Source: Mucilaginibacter sp.
Lineage (GTDB): Bacteria; Bacteroidota; Bacteroidia; Sphingobacteriales; Sphingobacteriaceae
Assembly (NCBI GenBank): GCA_028287895.1
Contig: JAQBOV010000080.1
Span: 1 to 33,830, forward strand
Direction: 5' to 3'
Length of the DNA: 33,830 nucleotides
Shown in pieces: positions 24,313 to 31,996 of this stretch. Position 1 is the stretch's first letter. Each line of letters starts with the position of its first letter. The position numbers and the translations under genes were made by a program. The notes under the pieces are model-generated. The model was not told where the DNA came from, made no database searches, and worked only from the letters and a program-made list of their open reading frames with translations.

Positions 24313-24894
24313 ATGGATTTTAGCCTTTTACTGGAACATGTGTTCAAACACATTACACTCACCCAAGAAGAGCAATCGTACTTTGTTTCATTATTGAACG
24401 TAAGAAAGATTAAGAAAAAACAATATCTTGACCAGGAGGGCGACATCAGTAAAGGCCCGGCATTTGTAACTCGGGGCATTATGCGGAGCTATTCGCTTGA
24501 TAAAAATGGTTTTGAACATGTTATTCAGTTTGCCCCGCCAGGATGGTGGATCGGGGATATGTACAGCATTGTAAAACAAAAACCGGGCAGGTTATATGTC
24601 GATGCAATTGAAGATAGTGAAATTGTGTGGTTATGGAAATCTGACCTCGATAGGCTTTATAGCGATATTCCTAAATTTGAACGGTTCTTCAGGATACTGG
24701 GAGAAAATGCCATTGTAGCTTTTGAAAATCGTTTGATCAGCACCCTCAGCCTTCCTGCAATTGAACGTTATGCTCAATTTTGCAGGCTATACCCTTCACT
24801 TACAGAGTCACTTCCCCAAAAACAGGTGGCCTCATACATTGGCGTAACTCCGGAATTTTTGAGCAAAATGCTTAATTCCCCGGCTCCTAAATAA
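24313..24894 (+). CDS. Crp/Fnr family transcriptional regulator
   Basis: Protein of 193 residues. Residues 1-130 form the cyclic-nucleotide-binding-like barrel (FVTRGIMRSYSLDKNGFEHVIQFAPPGWWIGD). The dimer helix follows, then a C-terminal helix-turn-helix (KQVASYIGVTPEFLSKML). The barrel lacks the cAMP-binding phosphate cassette of true Crp and there is no Cys cluster as in Fnr, so the effector is unknown. Many Bacteroidota carry such YeiL-like regulators next to the gene they control. Here two pirin genes follow on the same strand after about 100 bp, and an inverted repeat in that gap is a candidate site. The tail after the recognition helix is short. Confidence 0.88.
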   Translation: MDFSLLLEHVFKHITLTQEEQSYFVSLLNVRKIKKKQYLDQEGDISKGPAFVTRGIMRSYSLDKNGFEHVIQFAPPGWWIGDMYSIVKQKPGRLYVDAIEDSEIVWLWKSDLDRLYSDIPKFERFFRILGENAIVAFENRLISTLSLPAIERYAQFCRLYPSLTESLPQKQVASYIGVTPEFLSKMLNSPAPK

Positions 24895-24914
24895 TCCTTA
24901 TGCTGTTAATCTAC

Positions 24915-24933
24915 ATTAAGTTTTCTACTTAAT
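24915..24933. promoter_or_regulatory. Inverted repeat between the Crp/Fnr and pirin genes
   Basis: ATTAAG (24915-24920) and CTTAAT (24928-24933) are complementary around seven bases. TTAATCTA also occurs twice in direct orientation (24906 and 24929). The site lies just upstream of the expected -33 region of the pirin promoter, a usual activator position. Binding by the adjacent regulator is inference. Confidence 0.35.
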
Positions 24934-24964
24934 CTATCTTATTTTTTTCAATATAACGGCCGCC

Positions 24965-24972
24965 TACTTTTG
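24965..24972 (+). promoter_or_regulatory. -7 promoter box of the pirin operon
   Basis: TACTTTTG is an exact TAnnTTTG match, 20 bp before the pirin ATG at 24993. The -33 region is a T-run (24942-24948) and has no TTG, so help from an activator is plausible. Confidence 0.6.
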
Positions 24973-24992
24973 CATTAATAAAAGTAAAAAAG

Positions 24993-25862
24993 ATGAAAAA
25001 AGAAATTGAGAGAATAATAGCTCAGCCATCAGAACCAGGAATGGTAGGTGATGGTTTTCGTGTATACAATTATTTGCCCGGAGCAAATATTTCCCAGCAA
25101 AGGACCAGCCCGTTTTTATTGCTTGACTTTAACGCGGAATATGTTTTCGGTCCTTCAGATCATATCCGCGGCGTGGGTGTACATCCGCATAAAGGTTTTG
25201 AAACCGTAACGATTGCCTACAAAGGCAGCGTGGCTCATACGGACAGTTCGGGTAGCAGTGGTGTTATCAATCCGGGTGATGTTCAATGGATGACAGCCGG
25301 TTCGGGCATCTTACATAAAGAGTATCATGAACAAGCGTATTCTAAAAAAGGAGGGCCATTTGAAATGGTGCAGCTTTGGGTAAACCTTCCCAAAAAAGAT
25401 AAATCAACCCCGGCACATTACCAGGCTATTACCCAAGAGCAGATGAGTAAGGTAGTATTGCCTGGCGATAAAGGCATTGTGAATGTAATTGCCGGAACCT
25501 TTAATGGGACAAAGGGGTCAGCACAAACTTATTCGCCGGTTAATTTATTTGATATTAAGCTAAAAAAAGGCGGCGAAATAACCACTAATCTGCCTTCAGA
25601 ATACAATACTGCAATTCTGCTTGTAAACGGTAAAGCAAAGGTAAATGGTGAAATAGCTAATGAACACAGTTTCGTACTGTTCAAAAATGCCGGAGAAGAA
25701 ATTACCATTACCGCAATTGAAGATAGTGTATTGCTGGTATTGAGCGGAGAACCGTTAAATGAACCTATTGCAAGCTACGGGCCTTTTGTAATGAACACAC
25801 AGCAAGAGATCATAGCATCAATTGAAGAGTTTCAATCAGGAAAGTTTGGCGTTTTAAATTAA
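24993..25862 (+). CDS. Pirin family protein (copy 1)
   Basis: Bicupin protein of 289 residues. The N-terminal cupin has the four metal-binding residues of pirins: His64 and His66 in GVHPHKGFETVT, His108 and Glu110 in GILHKEYHE. Some bacterial pirins have quercetin 2,3-dioxygenase activity and others are redox-linked regulators; the sequence does not decide. The C-terminal cupin (FDIKLKKGGEITTNLPSEY) lacks metal ligands, as usual. It has its own -7 box, follows a Crp/Fnr-type regulator and is followed after 33 bp by a second pirin. Confidence 0.92.
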   Translation: MKKEIERIIAQPSEPGMVGDGFRVYNYLPGANISQQRTSPFLLLDFNAEYVFGPSDHIRGVGVHPHKGFETVTIAYKGSVAHTDSSGSSGVINPGDVQWMTAGSGILHKEYHEQAYSKKGGPFEMVQLWVNLPKKDKSTPAHYQAITQEQMSKVVLPGDKGIVNVIAGTFNGTKGSAQTYSPVNLFDIKLKKGGEITTNLPSEYNTAILLVNGKAKVNGEIANEHSFVLFKNAGEEITITAIEDSVLLVLSGEPLNEPIASYGPFVMNTQQEIIASIEEFQSGKFGVLN

Positions 25863-25895
25863 AATTTGCTGCCGGCAGCAAAAATATCATCAATC

Positions 25896-26750
25896 ATGCA
25901 AAAGAGAATTGAACATATCCTTTTGGGCAGAGAAAAGCAAATCACCCGGGAAGAAAAAGTAAGGCAGCCTTTGCCTCACCAGGATTTCAGATTTGCAAAC
26001 CCCTTTATCGTACTGCACCATATGGGGCCCAAAGAGATCGCTCCCGGCGGACAACTAAGGATACATCCGCATCCGCACCGCGGCTTTGCGCCGGTAACCT
26101 TTCAGCTGCAGGGAGAAGGTTATCATAAAGACAGTGCCGGCCACGATGAAACCATACATGCGGGTGATGTGCAATGGATGTTTGCCGGCAAAGGCATATT
26201 GCACAGTGAGGGCCCGACAACTGAATTACTGCTAAGGGGCGGGATGCAGGAACTGGTACAACTATGGATAAATGTACCCGCAGCACATAAATGGGATGAA
26301 CCCGGCTATCAATCAGCAACCAAAGCAATTCAGCCACATGTATTGGAGCAGGAAGGCGTAGATCTACGGTTAGTAAGCGGTTCATATCAAGGTAAAACCG
26401 GTCCCTTAAAGAGTTTCACACCTGTTATATCCATTGTCGGCGAAATACAAAAAGGAAGAAGAGTCCAGTTTACGGCAACAGCCGGATATTGGACATTACT
26501 CTATATTATAAAAGGGGCCATAACTGTAAATTGCGAAACGGTCAGTGAGTACAACCTCATCGTTTTTGAAAAAGAGAACGAGGAAATCGTCATAACGGCC
26601 GAAGAAAACACGCAGATTCTTTTTTTATCCGCAGAAACTATTGATGAGCCTGTTGCCGCTAAAGACAATTTTGTAATGAACACCAAAGAAGAAATTGAAC
26701 AGGCGTCGGAAGATTATAAAAACGGCGTATTCGGTACCATGGATTATTAA
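25896..26750 (+). CDS. Pirin family protein (copy 2)
   Basis: Second pirin, 284 residues from ATG at 25896. The conserved ligands are His59 and His61 (HPHPHRGFAPVT), His103 and Glu105 (GILHSEGP). An extra His at 57 precedes the motif. The substrate-side motif reads GFAPVT where most pirins have GFETVT, which may affect the active site. An earlier in-frame TTG (25866) is less likely than this ATG since MQKRIEHILLGREKQ is the normal beginning. It resembles its neighbour only moderately, so the pair is an old duplication or independent subfamilies. A bidirectional terminator follows. Confidence 0.91.
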   Translation: MQKRIEHILLGREKQITREEKVRQPLPHQDFRFANPFIVLHHMGPKEIAPGGQLRIHPHPHRGFAPVTFQLQGEGYHKDSAGHDETIHAGDVQWMFAGKGILHSEGPTTELLLRGGMQELVQLWINVPAAHKWDEPGYQSATKAIQPHVLEQEGVDLRLVSGSYQGKTGPLKSFTPVISIVGEIQKGRRVQFTATAGYWTLLYIIKGAITVNCETVSEYNLIVFEKENEEIVITAEENTQILFLSAETIDEPVAAKDNFVMNTKEEIEQASEDYKNGVFGTMDY

Positions 26751-26792
26751 TGATCTCTTGTTTGGGGCCGCCCAACCCTGCTTTTAGTGTTC

Positions 26793-26823
26793 AAAAGAGC
26801 TTCCTGAGACTGGAAGCTCTTTT
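26793..26823. terminator. Bidirectional terminator between pirin and catalase genes
   Basis: AAAAGAGCTTCC (26793-26804) and GGAAGCTCTTTT (26812-26823) form a perfect 12-bp stem with a 7-base loop. A-tracts and T-tracts at the two ends supply a U-run on either strand. It serves the rightward pirin operon and the leftward catalase gene. Confidence 0.88.
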
Positions 26824-26842
26824 GAATGGGGGCGATTAACGT

Positions 26843-27781
26843 TTAGGTATTGGCATAGGTGCTCCACTGCACTACGCCTTCACGGTCCGTGGATTTCACT
26901 TCTTCGCTTTTAACCTGGCTCATTTTTTTGTCCAGTTCTTCGGTTTCCTTTAGCTCGTTTTCCATGCCTTTGTCTTCGACGGTCAAACCTTCCGTCTCTT
27001 TTATATAGGCAACGGGATCTTCAATATAATTCCATTGTTTACCCATATCAGGCATTTCACCTTCGTTCCAGGGCCCGCGCACGGACATGGTATTGGATAG
27101 ATTGAACGCCTGTTGCGTAAAGCGCGGATCGGCGGCCAGCACGCCGGGGGGGAAATTGGGCTGGATATCATTCAGCGCCGCCTCAAACATTTTAAAATGC
27201 GCTACTTCGCGGGTCATCAGGAAAGAAAGGCTTTCATGGATATACGGGTCATCCGTAAATTTCATCAGGTGCTCATAAACCAGTTTGGCTCTTGACTCGG
27301 AGGCCAGGTTGCTGCGCAGATCAACGGTCAGGTCGCCGTTGGAATGGATATAGGATGCGCACCATGGAATCCCCTGGCTGTTCCTTGGGGTTACGCCGCC
27401 GCCGGTAATGATACCGAATTGCGGGTTAGCAGTTAAAGCCTGGTGGATGATATCTTCCTTAGCGGCCTTGCCGTTCATCACCTGCATGACCTCCGAGTTA
27501 TCGGCGGCGTTCTTCAGTTCGCCGTTTACGCCTTTAAGCAGCATCTGGATCGTAGCACCCACGATCTCCAGGTGGCTGAATTCTTCCGTGGCGATATCCA
27601 TTAGCATATCGTACTTATCCGGGTGCGGCATTTTCGCACCAAAAGCCTGGGTGAAATATTGCATGGCGGCAGCCAGTTCGCCGTTTTCTCCGCCGAACTG
27701 CTCCAATAATAAATTGGCAAAGTGCGGGTCAGGGCGGGACACCCTGGCGTTAAATTGTAGGTCTTTGACGTGATGAAACAT
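26843..27781 (-). CDS. Manganese catalase
   Basis: Non-haem catalase of 312 residues that converts H2O2 to water and oxygen using a di-manganese site. The expected ligands line up with the Lactiplantibacillus plantarum enzyme: Glu35, Glu67 and His70 (TEEFSHLE), Glu162 (ASESRAKL) and His195 (REVAHFKMFEAAL). The spacings E-x2-H and E-x32-H agree exactly. The last 50 residues are charged and probably extend round the hexamer. The frame continues upstream to a TTG at 27826, but MFHHVKDLQFNARV is the usual beginning, so 27781 is used. The gene is alone and leftward. With AhpC and AhpD it makes this region rich in peroxide defence. Confidence 0.94.
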   Translation of the reverse strand: MFHHVKDLQFNARVSRPDPHFANLLLEQFGGENGELAAAMQYFTQAFGAKMPHPDKYDMLMDIATEEFSHLEIVGATIQMLLKGVNGELKNAADNSEVMQVMNGKAAKEDIIHQALTANPQFGIITGGGVTPRNSQGIPWCASYIHSNGDLTVDLRSNLASESRAKLVYEHLMKFTDDPYIHESLSFLMTREVAHFKMFEAALNDIQPNFPPGVLAADPRFTQQAFNLSNTMSVRGPWNEGEMPDMGKQWNYIEDPVAYIKETEGLTVEDKGMENELKETEELDKKMSQVKSEEVKSTDREGVVQWSTYANT

Positions 27782-27958
27782 AACATTAAGTTTTAGAGGT
27801 TTTCGAATAGCGTTACCTAAATACAACTGACCGGGATTAGCAATGTTTTCATTTTTTGGAAATTAATTAATTAAAAAGAATTATGTTATTGCCTAATTGG
27901 AAAACCGAGATAATAAATTACCAACATGATGTTCAATTGTGCACCTGATGAAAAAAAT

Positions 27959-27991
27959 AAAAGACGGTAAACTATTTATTTACCGTCTTTT
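27959..27991. terminator. Bidirectional terminator, 3' of the cytochrome gene
   Basis: AAAAGACGGTAAA (27959-27971) and TTTACCGTCTTTT (27979-27991) form a perfect 13-bp stem with a 7-base loop and end in A and T tracts. It probably ends the leftward transcript from 31503 to 28160, about 170 bp after the last stop codon. The gap between (27992-28159) holds no gene I can support. Confidence 0.85.
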
Positions 27992-28159
27992 ATTCATCTA
28001 ATTGTCTTTATTGAGGAAGGTTGTACACAATTGCAAGCCGGCTTAGCTTTAAACAACGCTCAAATGCAATTTTGCCAAAGAATTCAAGGCGGAATGTTAT
28101 CCGGGGCGTTTGGGAAATGTACAGGAAGCTTTAAGGCGGCCTGTAGTAAATCAATGTTT

Positions 28160-28654
28160 TTAAAAACTTTGGTTGTCAAAGCTATTATTGGCCGGAACCT
28201 TTATGACGTTAAAGCCATACTTTAATGCCTGGTGGCAGGTATTGCAGGTATTGGTTAATAGGGCGAAATTATTTTTAAAAGCTTGGTCGTCTTTTTCCCT
28301 GATGGCTTTTTCAATAGCATCCATTGCCGGAAAAATCATTACAACGGCTGCTGCTTCGGGTTTATCTTTATGAAGTGTTCGAACCTTTTCAAAGCCACCC
28401 ATCAATTCCTGTCTTTCATACTCGGCCAGCGCCCAGTTTCTGTGCTGGCCTGCAAACCACAATTTAAGGTGATGAGGTTGAACAATGGTGTTCATAATCG
28501 CGCCGGTGCCCGGTTTGTAAGCGGAATGTAGCTCGTTTTGCAAGCTATCTATCCTTGCCTGCAGTACGCCGCTGCCGCCACCGGACCCTTGGCAACTTAC
28601 CATCAAAGTAAATGGCAGTACCAGGGACAAGAGTATCAATAATAACCGTTTCAT
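28160..28654 (-). CDS. c-type cytochrome lipoprotein (cytochrome c'/c556-like architecture)
   Basis: A 164-residue protein of unassigned family. The signal peptide ends in a lipobox (LMVSC, Cys21), so it is probably lipid-anchored outside the inner membrane. A glycine-rich linker is followed by a helical domain. One haem-binding motif, Cys137-Asn-Thr-Cys140-His141, lies near the C-terminus. A single late CXXCH after a helical bundle is the plan of class II cytochromes (c', c556). The residues HHLKLWFAGQHRNWALAEYE may supply a second haem ligand (Met or His), but this is unproven. It follows the secreted hydrolase gene by 80 bp. No haem-lyase or oxidase gene is near. Confidence 0.72.
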   Translation of the reverse strand: MKRLLLILLSLVLPFTLMVSCQGSGGGSGVLQARIDSLQNELHSAYKPGTGAIMNTIVQPHHLKLWFAGQHRNWALAEYERQELMGGFEKVRTLHKDKPEAAAVVMIFPAMDAIEKAIREKDDQAFKNNFALLTNTCNTCHQALKYGFNVIKVPANNSFDNQSF

Positions 28655-28734
28655 ATATTTAATTATTTAGTGTGAATGGTCAAAAAATTTTATTTAATCT
28701 ACGACTAATCCGTGTTATTGCGTAGGGGTATTCA

Positions 28735-29523
28735 TTAGTTTTTCTTTCCGGATTGCCTGGCCGCCGCTATGATCAGTTGTGCAACCTCCTTAGGATGTGA
28801 CTCATAGACGGAATGACTGGCGCCCTCAATTTCCACCTGGTGGCTGCCGGCGCGTTTGGCATACATGCGTTCCCGGTCCGGGTTAATAATGCGGTCAGAT
28901 TTGGCAATCATATACCAGCTTGGTTTTGACCTCCAGGCCGGGTTTTGAATTACCGCGTGAAATGCCTGATCTGCTGTCAGCATTTGTGCATGAGCGGTAA
29001 ATTCTGCTACCTGTTTGGGCAGGTCCGCTGCAAAATCGGCATAGAATTTGGCCGGATCGATATAATCGAAACCATCTGCGGTCTTTTGCAGTGATTTATA
29101 AGCCGGGGGATACATTTTTCCGTTGGATGCCTCATTCTCTCCTTTGTCCGGAGCATGGGCGGCAATATAAACCAGGCCTGCAACGCGGGTGTCATTACCG
29201 GCTTCGGTTATAATTGCGCCTCCATAACTATGCCCTACTAAAATACAGGGCCCGTCCTGCATATCCAAAATTCGCTTAACCGCATTTACGTCATTAACAA
29301 AGGTGGTCATTGGTTGCTGCACGATACTGACGTGATAGCCTTTTTTTACTAAAAGATCATATACAGGTTTCCAGCCTGAGCCGTCTACAAAAGCCCCGTG
29401 TACCAAAACGATGTTTTTAACGGCGACCGGCTGCTGCGCCTGCGCAATGGTCAGGTTAAGCGGTAAAGCGAAAAACAGTATAATTTTCAGCTTTTTGATG
29501 ATGTTGGTTGATTCTTTCATCAT
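28735..29523 (-). CDS. Secreted alpha/beta hydrolase
   Basis: Hydrolase of 262 residues with a signal peptide (about residues 1-29, ending AQAQ). IVLVHGAFVDGSGW is the oxyanion-hole segment. Ser99 in VGHSYGGA is the nucleophile, and SDRIINPD and ASHSVYESHP supply the acid and the catalytic His. It belongs to the group containing EstC/pheophytinase-like and salicylate-ester-type hydrolases; the substrate is not known. It is the fourth gene of the leftward set headed by the GntR regulator, 67 bp after DUF1634, so membership of the operon is probable but not certain. Confidence 0.87.
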   Translation of the reverse strand: MMKESTNIIKKLKIILFFALPLNLTIAQAQQPVAVKNIVLVHGAFVDGSGWKPVYDLLVKKGYHVSIVQQPMTTFVNDVNAVKRILDMQDGPCILVGHSYGGAIITEAGNDTRVAGLVYIAAHAPDKGENEASNGKMYPPAYKSLQKTADGFDYIDPAKFYADFAADLPKQVAEFTAHAQMLTADQAFHAVIQNPAWRSKPSWYMIAKSDRIINPDRERMYAKRAGSHQVEIEGASHSVYESHPKEVAQLIIAAARQSGKKN

Positions 29524-29590
29524 AACATTGGTTGTATTTTTAAAATTAATGATTGCCTATGGTTGAACGGCAAGTGCTGATAACCATTAT

Positions 29591-29992
29591 TCAGATTTTT
29601 GACCCACCGAAAATACTGACCATCATGACAGCCAGAACGGTGATTGTAATACAGATATACATTTTGTCTTTTTCAATAATGAAGCCGACAAGCGAAAATG
29701 CGACCCGCAAAATCGGCGTGGCGATGAGTGCGACTACACCCAGTTCAATAATGCCCTTTGCATTAATCGTATATACGCCTTTAAAAATTTCACCTAAGGT
29801 TGTCAACCCGGCTTTGGTTCCGATAAATGAATGATAATGTGGAATAGCCGAGGTTCCTGACTGAGTAAGGTATACCAGGCCCCCGATAAGGACGATCAGG
29901 CTGGCTATCACGACACCAAATCTAAGCTGTAATCCAATGAGCCACTCGATATCCTGATCAGCCAGTATTTTTTTTGAAGCCATATTTTTCAT
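29591..29992 (-). CDS. DUF1634 membrane protein
   Basis: A 133-residue protein with three membrane helices (about residues 23-43, 80-102 and 110-127). The layout GVVIASLIVLIGGLVYL, then GIIELGVVALIATPILRVAFS is that of DUF1634. The family has no known activity but is nearly always encoded next to TauE/SafE transporters, as here with a 22-bp gap. It is probably an accessory subunit of that transporter. A start three residues downstream (29983) is also possible. Confidence 0.88.
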   Translation of the reverse strand: MKNMASKKILADQDIEWLIGLQLRFGVVIASLIVLIGGLVYLTQSGTSAIPHYHSFIGTKAGLTTLGEIFKGVYTINAKGIIELGVVALIATPILRVAFSLVGFIIEKDKMYICITITVLAVMMVSIFGGSKI

Positions 29993-30014
29993 TGCAAAAT
30001 GCTTAAATGATTAA

Positions 30015-30848
30015 TTAAAATTGATGATTGTAGCCGTTATAGATCATTTCCACAGCAACAAATGAAATGGCCACGCAAAAAATATATTTCAACACCTTCG
30101 GATCAAGCCGGGTAAGTAATTTTGAACCGGTGAAGGCTCCGCCAAGTACGCCTAATATCACCGGGAAGGCAATGCCGGCGTCCATGTAACCTCTTTGCAG
30201 GTAAACCACGGCACTGGCCGCTGCCGTCACGCCAATCATGAAATTGCTGGTTGTTGTACTCACCTTAAACGGAATATGCATGGTTGAATCCATGGCGAGC
30301 ACCTTTAAGGCGCCTGAGCCGATACCCAATAATCCGGAAAGAACACCGGCCAGGGTCATTATGGAAAATCCCACGCCCACGTTCTTTAGCTGGTAAGATA
30401 CTTCTCCGTCCCGGGTGGGATAGCTATTATTCAGTTTCAGTTTTAATGACGCCTTGCTTCCCGTAGTTAGGGCCTCCTGGTTTTTTTTCCTGATGGTCAT
30501 CGAAGCGGAAAATAACAGGATCACGCCAAATAAAATCGCAATCGCATTAGTCGGGGTATAAACGGCGATCACGGCTCCCAGCACCGCGCCAATCGTTGTC
30601 GCAATTTCGAGAAACATACCTAAACGGATATTCGTAATGCCTTCTTTAACATAAGCGCTGGCCGCGCCTGAAGAAGTGGCAATGGACGCCAGTAATGCCG
30701 CACCGATGGCATAGCGTATATCTACGTGAAAAACGAGGGTTAACAATGGGATAACAACAACCCCGCCACCCAAACCGGTAAGCGAACCTACCAGGCCGGC
30801 AAGGTAGGCGCCGGCAAGTAGTATCAGGGTGAATGTCAGAATAGTCAT
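30015..30848 (-). CDS. TauE/SafE family anion transporter
   Basis: Inner-membrane protein of 277 residues with about eight helices in two repeats. Each repeat has the glycine-rich opening typical of TauE/SafE: GLVGSLTGLGGGVVVIPLL and GVLSGLLGIGSGALKVLAM. The family exports sulfite, sulfoacetate or other small organic anions. A loop of about 40 residues joins the halves. It starts 4 bp after the GntR/FCD regulator and precedes DUF1634 by 22 bp, so the three genes form a clear operon. The FCD-type regulator suggests that an organic acid is involved. Substrate unknown. Confidence 0.9.
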   Translation of the reverse strand: MTILTFTLILLAGAYLAGLVGSLTGLGGGVVVIPLLTLVFHVDIRYAIGAALLASIATSSGAASAYVKEGITNIRLGMFLEIATTIGAVLGAVIAVYTPTNAIAILFGVILLFSASMTIRKKNQEALTTGSKASLKLKLNNSYPTRDGEVSYQLKNVGVGFSIMTLAGVLSGLLGIGSGALKVLAMDSTMHIPFKVSTTTSNFMIGVTAAASAVVYLQRGYMDAGIAFPVILGVLGGAFTGSKLLTRLDPKVLKYIFCVAISFVAVEMIYNGYNHQF

Positions 30849-30852
30849 TGTC

Positions 30853-31503
30853 TTAATAATTATTGTCGAGAATATATTTAATTAGTTCCAGTGCCTGCTT
30901 TTTTCTTTTGCCCCTGATTGCTTTATACAAGTCCTCGTGTAAATGATGGCTCATGGCAAAATGGCTGATGCCCTGCAATTCACGCTGCGAAAAAAATGAG
31001 CGTATGGTTTGCGTGAAATGTTGATAAAGGTTCAGTAAGACTTTGTTTGAGGAGGCTTTGGCAATGGCCGTATGAAAGGCGATGTCCGCATTGGCGCATT
31101 GCTGGCGATCTTCATTAACAATGGCCTGTTTGCGAAGCGCAAGCTGTTGTTCCATTTCCACCAGCTCGGCGATAGAATGGTGTTCGACCGCCAGCTTCAC
31201 GATTTCTTCCTCCAGTAATTTCCTTACGGCATTGATCTCGTCAAAGTCAGCGTTCTTCAACCGCTGGTCTATCGTTTGCAATGGGTTTTCTTCATTTACA
31301 AATGTGCCGTTGCCTTGTTGAACACTTAAAATGCCGGCCATTGCCAGGCTTTTAATTGCCTCCCTTATCGTTGAACGGCCAACTGTATAAGTTTCCATTA
31401 ACTGCCGTTCCGGAGGTATCTTTTCACCCGCTTTGTACTTTTCATTCAGGACGTCCTGCCGGATGCGGGCGCTAACCTGATCGGAGAGTCTTTCGCTTTT
31501 CAT
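30853..31503 (-). CDS. FadR/GntR-FCD transcriptional regulator
   Basis: Regulator of 216 residues from ATG at 31503. The winged helix-turn-helix is at residues 5-70 (GEKIPPERQLMETYTVGRST and the wing GILSVQQGNGTFV). The all-helical FCD effector domain follows (about 85-210), with the metal-binding Asp and His of this domain in NADIAFHTAIAKAS and later His residues. FCD domains usually bind organic acids through a metal. An upstream TTG in the same frame overlaps the operator and is unlikely as start. The double palindrome 20 bp upstream overlaps the -7 box, so the protein should repress its own operon. Confidence 0.92.
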   Translation of the reverse strand: MKSERLSDQVSARIRQDVLNEKYKAGEKIPPERQLMETYTVGRSTIREAIKSLAMAGILSVQQGNGTFVNEENPLQTIDQRLKNADFDEINAVRKLLEEEIVKLAVEHHSIAELVEMEQQLALRKQAIVNEDRQQCANADIAFHTAIAKASSNKVLLNLYQHFTQTIRSFFSQRELQGISHFAMSHHLHEDLYKAIRGKRKKQALELIKYILDNNY

Positions 31504-31521
31504 GTCGTTTTGTTCACAACT

Positions 31522-31529
31522 CAAAGGTA
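31522..31529 (-). promoter_or_regulatory. -7 promoter box of the GntR-TauE operon
   Basis: On the minus strand the sequence is TACCTTTG, an exact TAnnTTTG match, 18 bp before the ATG at 31503. Its first seven bases lie inside the proximal operator, so bound repressor would block polymerase. Confidence 0.65.
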
Positions 31530-31556
31530 TGACCTTTATTTAAAGGTCATACCTTT
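31523..31556. promoter_or_regulatory. Double GGTNNNACC operator of the GntR-TauE operon
   Basis: AAAGGTATGACCTTTA (31523-31538) and TAAAGGTCATACCTTT (31541-31556) are perfect complements around TT. Each arm is itself a palindrome, AAAGGT-N3-ACCTTT, so there are two complete operators with centres 19 bp apart. GGT-N3-ACC is the known core for FadR/FCD regulators (compare PdhR and LldR sites). The site starts 20 bp before the regulator ATG and overlaps its -7 box. Confidence 0.85.
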
Positions 31557-31996
31557 TAAATGAAAAATAAATGCAGTTTTTCGTTCTCTTTACTTAGTGA
31601 TGACCAGCCACCTGCCAACTAATTAGTTACCTGTCTATTTCGATACCAGCAAAAAGCCAAATCGGCCCCAGGACAACTAAAATCAGTATCGCTATTTCGC
31701 TTAAGTTTCGTCAAACGACTAAATAATCAACAACTTACATTAAATAGCGAATGCTTTTTTATTTCCGGTTTAGTTCTTGGTTTACTTTACGGTATTTTAA
31801 ATCAATAAAATAAGCACAGAAAATACGTTATAAATTCCCCTGGATCTGACCGAAAGAAATCAATCCTTGCAGGTAATAAGGCACTGATCCGCTTAAGCAG
31901 CAAGCATTAAACCTGTCAAGGGCCGCGATGCGAGATTTTTATTCCAAACAATTGCACCTGTATAAGCACAAAGCGTGACCTGGCCCTTACTTTTAT
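31557..31996. other. Intergenic region without recognised gene
   Basis: About 440 bp between the GntR operator and the end of the GH92 gene. I find no frame with a family signature, no tRNA-like fold and no strong terminator. Both flanking genes run leftward, so the region may hold a distal part of the GntR promoter and the 3' end of the GH92 transcript. Confidence 0.55.

Noticed and set aside
28031..28225. 64-codon plus-strand frame beside the cytochrome gene
   Set aside because: It begins at TTG, overlaps the 3' end of a well-supported opposite gene and has no recognisable motif.
20758..31503. Stress-gene stretch as a genomic island
   Set aside because: No integrase, tRNA border, flanking repeats or clear base-composition shift; ordinary housekeeping and stress genes.
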